Notes under the pieces: generated by a model | Told to the model about the DNA's origin: nothing | Seen by the model: the letters and a program-made list of their open reading frames with translations, nothing else | Databases searched by the model: none | Made by a program: the position numbers and the translations under genes | Origin: a virus | IMG/VR virus record: IMGVR_UViG_3300042353_000754 | Span: 1-44,248 of that record | Length of the DNA: 44,248 nt | Reading direction: 5' to 3' (one strand) | In this document: one piece after another, positions 6,545 to 12,937 of the stretch | Numbering within the stretch: the stretch's first letter is position 1 | Layout of the letters: every line of letters begins with the position of its first letter

Positions 6545-6874
6545 ATGACCGAAATCGAAATCAAAAACCAAGAAGCCAAAACAATTGCTGAAGAAATCCT
6601 GAACCAATTAGGCGGGAATCGTAAATTATCTGCAATGATTGCAACGCACAATGTTTATTTTAGTACAGATTCTTTAACCCAAGGGTTTTTACAGTTTGAT
6701 TTTAAAGGGTGTAGAATTGCTTCCAAGGTTCGAATCTATTTAGAATACAATGATACTTATACCTTGAAATTTTACAGCAAATCAGGCATTGAAAAGCATA
6801 CAATACAAGGTGTTTACAATGATATGTTAATTGAAGTGTTCCAAAACCATACAAAGCTTTATCTAAGTTTGTAA
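6545..6874 (+). CDS. Conserved phage protein with LGGNRK motif
   Basis: 109 residues from the ATG at 6545, which has AAAGGGG eight bases upstream; an upstream ATG at 6506 lies within the operator-like repeat and is rejected. Residues 17-55 (EEILNQLGGNRKLSAMIATH) and the later RIYLEYNDTYTLKFYS stretch recall a family of small phage proteins of unknown function with the same order: LGG, a Met/Ala-rich strand, then a strand pair ending in DTY-h-h-hF. It is the only gene between promoter PE4 and its terminator. Confidence 0.65.
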   Translation: MTEIEIKNQEAKTIAEEILNQLGGNRKLSAMIATHNVYFSTDSLTQGFLQFDFKGCRIASKVRIYLEYNDTYTLKFYSKSGIEKHTIQGVYNDMLIEVFQNHTKLYLSL

Positions 6875-6880
6875 AAAGTT

Positions 6881-6908
6881 CAGGGGGAAGAAATTCCCCC
6901 TGTTTTTT
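6881..6908 (+). terminator. Rho-independent terminator
   Basis: CAGGGGGAA pairs perfectly with TTCCCCCTG around a GAAA tetraloop, followed by six T. It ends the single-gene PE4 transcript. Confidence 0.9.
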
Positions 6909-6944
6909 ATTTAAAAAAATTCCTAATAATTCTTTCAATTTGTA

Positions 6945-7004
6945 TTGACAATGTATTTGCAAGGGTATATATTAAAGGTATAAGGTTAATCATTTCGATT
7001 GACC
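6945..7004 (+). promoter_or_regulatory. Early promoter PE5 with operator-like inverted repeat
   Basis: -35 TTGACA (6945-6950), 17-bp spacer, -10 TATATT (6968-6973). The inverted repeat GGTTAATC-atttc-GATTGACC lies at 6984-7004. From the -10 to the AAAGGGG ribosome site it is nearly the same as PE4, so the two are recent duplicates or are kept alike by selection. Confidence 0.83.
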
Positions 7005-7025
7005 AAAATTTAAAGGGGTTTAGAG

Positions 7026-7331
7026 ATGCCTTACAAAAACGATTTTACCGAACACAATCCACTTCATTGGACAGCAAACACAAATGTTTATTACATAATG
7101 AGTTTGAAGCAAATTCGGGCATTATGTGACAGCTTAAAATCTTGCTCAAGTTTTGAAGATGCTTTTAAAAAATATGAATTCATAAATAATTTGTTTCAAG
7201 ATAATCAAATTGCAATTGTTAATACTAATGTTAAAAGTTTGCCTTTAAACGGTTTTCAAGCAAAAGAAATTTTTCCTGAAGTTGTTGACAGGTGTTTAAA
7301 TATCATTAATAATTTTTGGGGAAAAAAATAA
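7026..7331 (+). CDS. Hypothetical early protein
   Basis: 101 residues, behind promoter PE5 and an AAAGGGG site. The N-terminus is polar (HNPLHWTANTNVYY); the rest is predicted helical with phenylalanine-rich segments (FEDAFKKYEFINNLF). There are no cysteine clusters, membrane segments or recognised domains. It is the last gene of the rightward small-gene series and runs head-on toward the leftward operon; a bidirectional terminator separates them. Confidence 0.55.
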   Translation: MPYKNDFTEHNPLHWTANTNVYYIMSLKQIRALCDSLKSCSSFEDAFKKYEFINNLFQDNQIAIVNTNVKSLPLNGFQAKEIFPEVVDRCLNIINNFWGKK

Positions 7332-7350
7332 AATCTAAATAAAAAAAATT

Positions 7351-7379
7351 AGGAGAGGGGTTTTCCCTCTCCTTTTTTT
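7351..7379. terminator. Terminator between convergent operons
   Basis: GGAGAGGG (7352-7359) pairs with CCCTCTCC (7365-7372), followed by T7. On the other strand the stem is flanked by AATTTTTTTT, so it can stop transcription from both sides. It is almost the same stem as the terminator at 6399. Confidence 0.88.
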
Positions 7380-7689
7380 ATAGCTTTATCTTTCCAAATT
7401 TTTCTTCTTCCTGATCAATTTCAGCTTGTGCAAATGATTCTGCAATAGCTAAATAGCTTGCAGCATCTTCTATTGAATCCAGATGAACCCCATTAGCTAA
7501 CCTTGCAAGCTTCAAATGCACCATCATGATAGCAACTTCATAGGGAGAAATTTCCCGCTTTAAAAAGATACTCCATGCTCTTGCAATACGATCAAAATTT
7601 ACTTCAGGATCATCATATGTACGGGATCTCTGTTGCATTGTCTCAACACACTTAGCAAAAAATACTTGATAATTTACTGATGATTGCAT
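7378..7689 (-). CDS. DUF6378 family protein (MazG-like)
   Basis: 103 residues. The pattern QRSRTYDDPEVNFDRIARAW, then ISPYEVAIMMVHLKLARL, then HLDSIEDAASYLAIAES matches the DUF6378 family of small phage proteins, whose all-helical fold recalls MazG-type nucleotide pyrophosphohydrolases. The acidic residues (D/E in the first and third helices) fit a metal-binding role, but the activity is not shown. It is the last gene of the leftward operon. Confidence 0.8.
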   Translation of the reverse strand: MQSSVNYQVFFAKCVETMQQRSRTYDDPEVNFDRIARAWSIFLKREISPYEVAIMMVHLKLARLANGVHLDSIEDAASYLAIAESFAQAEIDQEEEKFGKIKL

Positions 7690-7691
7690 TT

Positions 7692-7898
7692 CTAAAATTT
7701 CTCCTTTTTAACATTTTCAATAAATTTTAATTCACCATCACAAATATAAATTTGTAATTTCAGTATTGTTAAACAATTCAAATTCTTTTCAATTGAAATA
7801 CTTATAGGCATTAATTCAATTCCATTGATGGAAATACCGCAAAAATTACCGCCTGAAGGATCATAATTTACAACCCATGTTTTTTTAGTTGTTTCCAT
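7692..7898 (-). CDS. Hypothetical small protein
   Basis: 68 residues, two bases from each neighbour. Predicted beta-rich: VVNYDPSGGNFCGISINGI, followed by LTILKLQIYICDGELKF. No family is recognised. The dense packing with the flanking genes shows that it belongs to the leftward early operon (10341 to 7378). Confidence 0.55.
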   Translation of the reverse strand: METTKKTWVVNYDPSGGNFCGISINGIELMPISISIEKNLNCLTILKLQIYICDGELKFIENVKKEKF

Positions 7899-7900
7899 TT

Positions 7901-8266
7901 TTATATTTGTTTTTCGTCAAGGGATTTTACAAGAGTAATTGCTTCCTGAATTCTCTTTAACTTTCTTTCAGCGTTCTTTTCTTCCTTTATCTTAAACCGT
8001 TTTGCCTTTTCAATTACTTGATCAATAGGTATTAACCAAGTTGTTCTAGTTTTCTCAGTTATTTTTTTGATTCTCATTTCCATTTCATCAGACAATACAC
8101 CAGCATCTTTCAAGATATCTTTAGCAAATCCAAAATCATTCATGTTTACGCAATCAGTATAAATCAATTTGTTAATTGAATTCATAACACTTGTTGCAGA
8201 TTCACCTGTTATTATTCTTGCTTCAGCACTACTGACATAAACCATTCCATTGATTTTACAAGCCAT
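7901..8266 (-). CDS. Possible helix-turn-helix DNA-binding protein
   Basis: 121 residues. The N-terminus (GMVYVSSAEARIITGESATS) and a later TTWLIPIDQVIEKAKRFK segment recall the two ends of excisionase or MerR-like winged helix domains, in which a recognition helix is followed by a strand with W-L-I-P. The C-terminal 30 residues are a lysine/glutamate-rich helix. The match is only suggestive. It starts one base inside the preceding stop (8266), so the genes are coupled. Confidence 0.5.
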   Translation of the reverse strand: MACKINGMVYVSSAEARIITGESATSVMNSINKLIYTDCVNMNDFGFAKDILKDAGVLSDEMEMRIKKITEKTRTTWLIPIDQVIEKAKRFKIKEEKNAERKLKRIQEAITLVKSLDEKQI

Positions 8267-8832
8267 TACTTTTCCCCTTTATTAGTTGTTAAACATTCCA
8301 AAAGTTCATTCAATTTCTTATTCTGTTTTGCGTGAATTTGCAGAACAGGATAAAAAGACATAAGAATTGTTATCTTTTCATTTAGCTTTTTTGTCCAGAA
8401 GAATCCATTGTTTTCAACAGCATTTGCAGTTGCTGAAACACCAGCATTCAAAGAATCTTCCGCATTTTTACTATTCATTAGACCGGGAAACATTCGTTCA
8501 AAATGTTCTGCCATAAATTCTAGATCGTCACTTATTTTTTTTGAATTTAGTTTGTACTCCTTTTTACCAGTTATTTCTGCTTTAGACTTGATGCACCATT
8601 CCATCACATTCATTGTTACAACAATGTTAATGATTGATTCAGGATTCTTTTTAATAAGAATTAAATCAGAATCCCATTTTAATGCGAGTAAAGAAATAGC
8701 TTCACTACAGGTTGAAAACAATTCTTCAGGCATTACTTCCAGTCCTGTATATTCACGAATTAAAAAGCAACTTCTGCGGGTTGTTAATTGAATTGCTTCC
8801 AGTTGTGATATCTTTTGATTCATAGGAAACAT
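8266..8832 (-). CDS. Hypothetical helical protein
   Basis: 188 residues, predicted mostly helical, with no recognised family. The first 60 residues (ISQLEAIQLTTRRSCFLIRE, later ALKWDSDLILIKK) and the last 45 look like long amphipathic helices. There is no signal peptide or metal-binding motif. It overlaps the genes on both sides by one base, so it is translated as part of the replication/recombination operon that contains RusA and the RecE-like nuclease. Confidence 0.55.
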   Translation of the reverse strand: MFPMNQKISQLEAIQLTTRRSCFLIREYTGLEVMPEELFSTCSEAISLLALKWDSDLILIKKNPESIINIVVTMNVMEWCIKSKAEITGKKEYKLNSKKISDDLEFMAEHFERMFPGLMNSKNAEDSLNAGVSATANAVENNGFFWTKKLNEKITILMSFYPVLQIHAKQNKKLNELLECLTTNKGEK

Positions 8833-9221
8833 TATACAAAAACATCTCCAAATTTTGTCATATCAATTTCTACATAAGACTCAAAATCTTTAGAAACCTT
8901 TTCACCCAATGCAATAGTTATTGATTTAACATAATCACAATTATCATCAGTTAAATACCCACAATTCTTAAGCTGATCTAGAATTGGTTTAACTCTATTA
9001 TCCAAATCGCATTTTCGCCATTTCTTTCCCGGTCTAACAATGATCGTAATCGCAACAGGGTAATTTGGGCAAAATACTTTACCAGTTCCAATTGGTGTAT
9101 TTTCTTCTTTCCATTCCCTGTATTTTGCAGAAAGAATTGTTCTACCGTTTACATTTCGCCAACAGCTATTTGCACTAGGGGGAAGTGTAAACAATATGGT
9201 TGCTCCCCAATTTTTACTCAT
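8832..9221 (-). CDS. rusA: RusA-like Holliday junction resolvase
   Basis: 129 residues, the usual size. RusA enzymes are dimeric, metal-dependent endonucleases that cut four-way DNA junctions. The family N-terminus is seen as TLPPSANSCWR. The catalytic set is conserved: D72 and D74 in KCDLDNRVKPILDQL, K78, and an aspartate at 92-93 in GYLTDDNCDYV. These line up with the known D70, D72, K76 and D91 of the E. coli enzyme, offset by two. It probably resolves branched replication or recombination intermediates before packaging, together with the nearby RecE-like nuclease and Sak4 ATPase. Confidence 0.92.
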   Translation of the reverse strand: MSKNWGATILFTLPPSANSCWRNVNGRTILSAKYREWKEENTPIGTGKVFCPNYPVAITIIVRPGKKWRKCDLDNRVKPILDQLKNCGYLTDDNCDYVKSITIALGEKVSKDFESYVEIDMTKFGDVFV

Positions 9222-9259
9222 AATTTTCCTTTTTATAATACAAGTGGCAATGTGTGTTA

Positions 9260-9358
9260 TTAATTAGACTCGGTAAAATCTAATGCCTTTTTAGGGTTCA
9301 CAACAAGTTTACCCGTATAGCCATTGCCACCAGTTTCATTCCTGATGTATCTCCGCAT
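9260..9358 (-). CDS. Possible 32-residue peptide
   Basis: A short reading frame MRRYIRNETGGNGYTGKLVV plus 12 more residues fills most of the 147-base gap between the nuclease and rusA. The start at 9358 lies 11 bases after the nuclease stop; GGAG at the nuclease end is 14 bases upstream, a little far. The composition looks coding, but the evidence is thin. Otherwise this stretch is an untranslated spacer. Confidence 0.3.
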   Translation of the reverse strand: MRRYIRNETGGNGYTGKLVVNPKKALDFTESN

Positions 9359-9368
9359 CAGGATTGAT

Positions 9369-10160
9369 TTATCTCCAAGACCAAGCTGGAGCAGTTACTT
9401 TTGGAACAATACCATAATGAACAGGTTGAAATATTCCGGTTCTATGCGATTCAATAAACTTCCTGATCGTTTCAAATACCTGATTTTCTGATCTATCAAT
9501 ATCAGCGTTATCAAATTGCACCACCATCGAAGTTGGGTATTCCCCTTTATCACAAACGATATGATAACAATCCCTGATAGGTATTTGCATAGATCGTAAA
9601 CAAAATCTATACAGAGCAAGTTGCCGAAAATAACCGTTAAAAACGCAATCTTTCCCCCAATCACAAACATCATAAGATGCTGTTGTTTTTAGATCCAACA
9701 CCCAATTATTTTCAGGACAATAAGCATCACAAATAAATTTAACCTTTATTGGTTCAGCATCAAAAACAACTTCAGTTAAAATTTCTTGCTCTTTAACAAT
9801 CGTTGGGCAATTCAAAAAATAACTTGAAGCTGAATTTTCCTGAATAGCTGCTATCATTCTGTTTGCTTGTGCAACATCATCATGGGTAATAATTAAAGTT
9901 TCAGGTTTCAATGTCTTTTGAAATTCTTCAAAAGCTTCTTTACCCGCTTTAGTTCTTTTATCAACCATTGGAGCAACTGCAAATTTTTCTTCAACTGTTG
10001 AAGGTTCAAGAAGCATTGAATGAACTAAACTTCCTAACATCATTGCAGGGGATGAAGTTCGTTCTGTTACCTTGTCGATGTAAGTCTTTTTATACAGCAT
10101 TGGATTTTTACGAAACATTTCTAATCGTGAATGTGATATGTACTCAATTGGATAAATCAT
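9369..10160 (-). CDS. PD-(D/E)XK nuclease, RecE/exonuclease VIII-like
   Basis: 263 residues. The C-terminal nuclease domain of RecE-type enzymes (also described as DUF3799) degrades one strand of a duplex end to give single-stranded DNA for annealing or strand invasion. Visible motifs: ISHSRLEMFRKNP at the start, GSLVHSMLLEP with H47, KFICDAYC with D145, WVLDLKTT with D156 and K158 (the D-x-K core), and YFRQLALYRF with the conserved Gln-Tyr. It overlaps the Arc-like gene by 17 bases and probably hands single strands to the Sak4 ATPase and DUF669-like proteins encoded on the opposite strand. Confidence 0.85.
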   Translation of the reverse strand: MIYPIEYISHSRLEMFRKNPMLYKKTYIDKVTERTSSPAMMLGSLVHSMLLEPSTVEEKFAVAPMVDKRTKAGKEAFEEFQKTLKPETLIITHDDVAQANRMIAAIQENSASSYFLNCPTIVKEQEILTEVVFDAEPIKVKFICDAYCPENNWVLDLKTTASYDVCDWGKDCVFNGYFRQLALYRFCLRSMQIPIRDCYHIVCDKGEYPTSMVVQFDNADIDRSENQVFETIRKFIESHRTGIFQPVHYGIVPKVTAPAWSWR

Positions 10161-10341
10161 CTGTTTGTAACTCCTCTTTCAATTTAAAATAGTTTTCAAG
10201 AATTTCCAAAGTTTGACCGTTCATCGTACGATTCTTTGCCAAAGCTAAATGATGAATCTTTGTTTTCAAGTCTGAACCCAACCTGAAAATAATCCAAAGC
10301 TTTTCCCGTTCACCTTTTTTCGTTCCTCTTTTTTTCGCCAT
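10144..10341 (-). CDS. Arc-like ribbon-helix-helix repressor
   Basis: 65 residues. A very basic N-terminus (MAKKRGTKKGEREK) is followed by IIFRLGSDLKTKIHHLALAK and then NRTMNGQTLEILENYF, the strand-helix-helix layout of Arc-type repressors with the conserved N-R-T/S-h-N start of the second helix. A perfect AAAGGAGG ribosome site lies 8 bases before the ATG. It is the first gene of the leftward operon, with the divergent promoter region directly upstream, so autoregulation and control of the rightward genes at 10512 onward are likely. Confidence 0.8.
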   Translation of the reverse strand: MAKKRGTKKGEREKLWIIFRLGSDLKTKIHHLALAKNRTMNGQTLEILENYFKLKEELQTDDLSN

Positions 10342-10369
10342 TTTTTTTCCTCCTTTTGGCTACAAAAAA

Positions 10370-10397
10370 ATTATAACAATAACAGTTGTAATTGTAA
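10370..10397 (-). promoter_or_regulatory. Leftward early promoter
   Basis: On the minus strand: -35 TTACAA (10397-10392), 16-bp spacer, perfect -10 TATAAT (10375-10370), 29 bases ahead of the Arc-like start codon. The segment contains repeated TGTAAnnnnnTTACA-like half sites, candidates for an Arc-type operator. Confidence 0.65.
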
Positions 10398-10443
10398 TAC
10401 CAGTTACAAAAATATTATTTTTTCTAATTTTGTCTAATTGCTA

Positions 10444-10472
10444 TTGCATTTCATTTTAATGATTCTTATACT
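10444..10472 (+). promoter_or_regulatory. Rightward early promoter (divergent)
   Basis: -35 TTGCAT (10444-10449, weak), 17-bp spacer, -10 TATACT (10467-10472). It lies back to back with the leftward promoter at 10370-10397, so one repressor could control both. Confidence 0.5.
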
Positions 10473-10511
10473 ACGAATGTGATGTGGGAGTATGGAAAAG
10501 GAATTCTCCGA

Positions 10512-10730
10512 ATGATTTCTAGAAATGAAGCAGCAAAACCTACAAACCTACAACCGGGTTCAGAAGAAAAAAAGCTTCTGATGGTTGCAAGAAGTTTTTA
10601 CGGTTTACCAATATTTCATCCTAGAGATTTAAAGCACGAATTTCATTCATGCGACAATACCGGAGATAAAAACAATAACGCTAAAATGTCAATCGACATT
10701 AGCGAATACACCCATATTGAAGAACATTGA
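10512..10730 (+). CDS. Hypothetical small early protein
   Basis: 72 residues from the ATG at 10512, which has GGAAAAGGA ten bases upstream; an earlier GTG at 10479 lacks a ribosome site. The sequence contains KKLLMVARSFYGLPIFHPRD in the middle and an acidic C-terminus. No family is recognised. It is the first gene after the divergent promoter and is followed directly by a long stem-loop terminator whose left arm overlaps its stop codon, so it may be expressed separately from the genes downstream. Confidence 0.5.
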   Translation: MISRNEAAKPTNLQPGSEEKKLLMVARSFYGLPIFHPRDLKHEFHSCDNTGDKNNNAKMSIDISEYTHIEEH

Positions 10731-10793
10731 CCAACGGTTACTAGGATCGTTTCCTAGGATCATAGACATATCATACCGTTGGTCAATTTTTTT
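10726..10793 (+). terminator. Long nested stem-loop terminator or attenuator
   Basis: ATTGACCAACGGT (10726-10738) pairs perfectly over 13 bp with ACCGTTGGTCAAT (10775-10787), followed by six T. The 36-base loop contains its own hairpin, CTAGGA (10741-10746) with TCCTAG (10752-10757). The left arm includes the TGA stop of the preceding gene. The stem lies just before the Sak4 operon, which has no obvious promoter of its own, so controlled read-through is possible. Confidence 0.8.
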
Positions 10794-10817
10794 ACTTTTT
10801 TAAAGGGAGGTTCATTT

Positions 10818-11579
10818 ATGAACATTACAAAACCTACAAGTTTTGGGCCTATGAACAAACCTAAATGCGTTTTGTTTGGGCCTGAAGGTTCAGGTAAATC
10901 TACTTTAGGTTCTAAGCTTGAAAAACCTTTATTTCTAAATGTTGAAGATGGAATTTCAGGCATCGATGTTGATGCAATCCGCATTAATACTTGGACTGAA
11001 TTTGTATCTACCATCAAAGAAATTCTAAAGGAAATTTCTGGAAGCAAAACATTTGACTATAAGAACATAGTCATTGATTCTTTAACTGCTTTAGAAAGGT
11101 TGTTGCATCAACACATTTGCACCCAAAGCAATTCAAGTTCTATTGTACTTGCTTGCGGGGGATATGGTAAAGGGTTGGTTGAAGCATCAACCCAAATGTC
11201 ATTAGCAATCAATTCCCTATGCAGTAAAAAAGATTTGGGTGTTTGGTTCTTAGCTCATAGTACTATCAAAAATGTTAACGATCCTACCCGTGGAGAGTAT
11301 GCAGCTTTCCAAGTGAGGGGAGATAAGAGTCTAACGGAATGGGCTACCAGTTGGGCCGATCTAATCGGGTTTATTGAAATCGATTTGTTGATTGATGAAG
11401 ATGGTAAAAGCGTTATTAAAAAGGAAGGTGATAATGTAAAGCGTACGGTTACTGTTACTCCTAGAGGCGGTTTAACCGCAAAATCTAGAATACCGGGTAT
11501 TTCTGGTGTAATGTCTGTTGATGTATTTGTTTCTAAAATCAATTCTATTTTTTCTAGTTCTAAGAAGGAGAATGTATAA
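10818..11579 (+). CDS. Sak4-type RecA-like ATPase
   Basis: 253 residues. The Walker A box GPEGSGKST is at residues 21-29; NIVIDSLTAL serves as Walker B; VWFLAHSTIKNVNDPTRG is a later sensor-like segment. The order and length fit the phage nucleotide-binding family (AAA_24) that contains Sak4, a RAD51-related single-strand annealing protein. The start at 10818 is set by AAAGGGAGG 7 bases upstream. The gene is followed, with a one-base overlap, by a DUF669-like gene, a pairing common for Sak4, where the partner acts like a single-strand binding protein. Confidence 0.85.
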   Translation: MNITKPTSFGPMNKPKCVLFGPEGSGKSTLGSKLEKPLFLNVEDGISGIDVDAIRINTWTEFVSTIKEILKEISGSKTFDYKNIVIDSLTALERLLHQHICTQSNSSSIVLACGGYGKGLVEASTQMSLAINSLCSKKDLGVWFLAHSTIKNVNDPTRGEYAAFQVRGDKSLTEWATSWADLIGFIEIDLLIDEDGKSVIKKEGDNVKRTVTVTPRGGLTAKSRIPGISGVMSVDVFVSKINSIFSSSKKENV

Positions 11580-12004
11580 TGTCTGTTGAAAATTACGATG
11601 CTTTTGGCAATGGTTCAGATGATTTTGAAATTTTTGGTGCTGAAGAAGCTAAAGAAATTTTAAAGGGTGATATACTTGCAGCGGGTGATTATCCAATAAC
11701 AATAATCAAAGCTGAAATGCGATCCAAAGAATTATCTAAATGGATTGCATTAACTGTTCGTATTGAAGATCCGCATGAAATGAGTGGGAGAGTTAAAACC
11801 TTTACCATGTACATTCAGGGAGGCCATGCAAACCCAAAAGTTTGTAGCATTCATGCAAAGATTCGCCAATCCCTAGACAAAGCTTTAGGTATGGAAAAAC
11901 TCACCTTAAGAGGCATCATAGGCCAATCTTGTATGGTTAAAATAAAGAACTCTGAAAAAGATGGCAATGTTTACGAAAACATTGAAAAATTCTTTTCGGT
12001 TTAG
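11579..12004 (+). CDS. DUF669-like single-strand DNA-binding candidate
   Basis: 141 residues. After an acidic N-terminus it shows the DUF669 pattern: an LAAGDYPITIIKAEMRSKEL opening (only part of the domain), a central strand run with TMYIQGGHANPKV, and a C-terminal NVYENIEKFFSV. DUF669 proteins occur next to recombinases and helicases in phages and are thought to bind single-stranded DNA. It shares its ATG with the stop of the Sak4 gene (TAATG) and uses the AAGGAG inside that gene's end. A terminator follows at 12016. Confidence 0.72.
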   Translation: MSVENYDAFGNGSDDFEIFGAEEAKEILKGDILAAGDYPITIIKAEMRSKELSKWIALTVRIEDPHEMSGRVKTFTMYIQGGHANPKVCSIHAKIRQSLDKALGMEKLTLRGIIGQSCMVKIKNSEKDGNVYENIEKFFSV

Positions 12005-12015
12005 TTTTTAATTTT

Positions 12016-12049
12016 TGGGGGAGGAATGAAAATTCCTTCCCTTTTTTTT
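12016..12049 (+). terminator. Rho-independent terminator
   Basis: GGGGAGGAAT pairs with ATTCCTTCCC around a short GAAA-type loop, followed by eight T. It lies between the two DUF669-like genes; the second follows only 14 bases later, so partial read-through is likely. Confidence 0.82.
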
Positions 12050-12062
12050 ATGAGGTTATTTC

Positions 12063-12446
12063 ATGGATGAACTAATTTTTTCGCCTGATGAATGTCAACC
12101 AATTCCCAAAGGAACTTATACCGCAAGAGTTCTTAAAGCAGAAATCAAAACATCAAAAGCTGGAAACAAATACATTTCTTGTGATGTTCAAATTATTCAA
12201 GGATCTTCCCAAGGTAAATTAATTGATTGCAATTTCCATCTTTGGGCAAATGATTCTAAATTTCGTTCTGATTCAAGAAGGAAATTTGCAAGGCTTGTTT
12301 CATCTTGTGGCATTCAAACAGAGATCAAGGTTAATGACCTATCAGTTATTGTTGATAAACCTTTCCTTGTTGATATCGGAGAACAGGAAGATAATTTTGG
12401 CAATGTGAATTGCATCAATGGATTTAATAAGTTGAGGGGAAAATAA
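12063..12446 (+). CDS. Second DUF669-like protein
   Basis: 127 residues with the same layout as the neighbour at 11579: IPKGTYTARVLKAEIKTSKA at the start, the long strand NKYISCDVQIIQGSSQGKLI, a FRSDSRRKFARLVSSCG helix and a C-terminal FGNVNCINGFNKL. The match to DUF669 is clearer here. The two genes probably come from an old duplication and may form a hetero-oligomer or bind different partners. It shares one base (TAATG) with the following gene. Confidence 0.75.
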   Translation: MDELIFSPDECQPIPKGTYTARVLKAEIKTSKAGNKYISCDVQIIQGSSQGKLIDCNFHLWANDSKFRSDSRRKFARLVSSCGIQTEIKVNDLSVIVDKPFLVDIGEQEDNFGNVNCINGFNKLRGK

Positions 12447-12937
12447 TGGCAAGTGTTTCAAGGCATAGCGAAAAACTTCACCGTATTCAATACCAGATAC
12501 ATGGGCAAAAAAGAAAATCATTTTATGTTGAAAATATTGGTGATGATGAAATTAAAAATCTTTTTTCTAATGTGGAAGAACTATTGTTAATTCAAAATAA
12601 TAAAGGATTAACTAAGCAATCTGAAAAATTATCTAATTGGCTTGAATCAATAAAAGGTTCTGCTGTTCATTCAAAATTAATTAAATCAGGATTGCTTGGA
12701 GATAAAGAGAAAAACAAAGTTAAAAAAGAAATACCTGATATTCTTTTTTCATGGCATGAAGTAAAGAAAATAAATTCTGTTTTACAAAACTTTTATTCTC
12801 ATTTGTTTTTAAATGAATACCCTTTCTTGTTAAACGATTTTGAATTTAAAAGGTTTTTAGAAGTAAGAAATATAATGGATAAAAAAATCAGCAAATTAAT
12901 TCCAGAAGAAAAGAACAAGGAGATTTGCAATGCTTAG
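12446..12937 (+). CDS. Stand-alone integrase N-terminal-like domain protein
   Basis: 163 residues. The first 90 residues (MASVSRHSEKLHRIQYQIHG, KRKSFYV, NVEELL, LSNWLESI, KLIKSGLL in order) follow the arm-binding/SAM-like N-terminal half of planctomycete tyrosine recombinases: strand pair R-x-I-x-(FY), G-x-K-R-K, a helix with V-E-x-L-L, then W-L and K-L-x-x-x-G-L. The catalytic half (R...H-x-x-R...Y) is absent; instead there is an unrelated lysine-rich helical C-terminus. It overlaps the helicase gene by 8 bases, so its role is probably in replication rather than integration. The resemblance is from memory of the family. Confidence 0.55.
   Translation: MASVSRHSEKLHRIQYQIHGQKRKSFYVENIGDDEIKNLFSNVEELLLIQNNKGLTKQSEKLSNWLESIKGSAVHSKLIKSGLLGDKEKNKVKKEIPDILFSWHEVKKINSVLQNFYSHLFLNEYPFLLNDFEFKRFLEVRNIMDKKISKLIPEEKNKEICNA

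Noticed and set aside
12446-12937. Functional integrase / temperate lifestyle
   Set aside because: Only an N-terminal-like domain is present; catalytic Arg, His and Tyr motifs and attachment sites are not seen.
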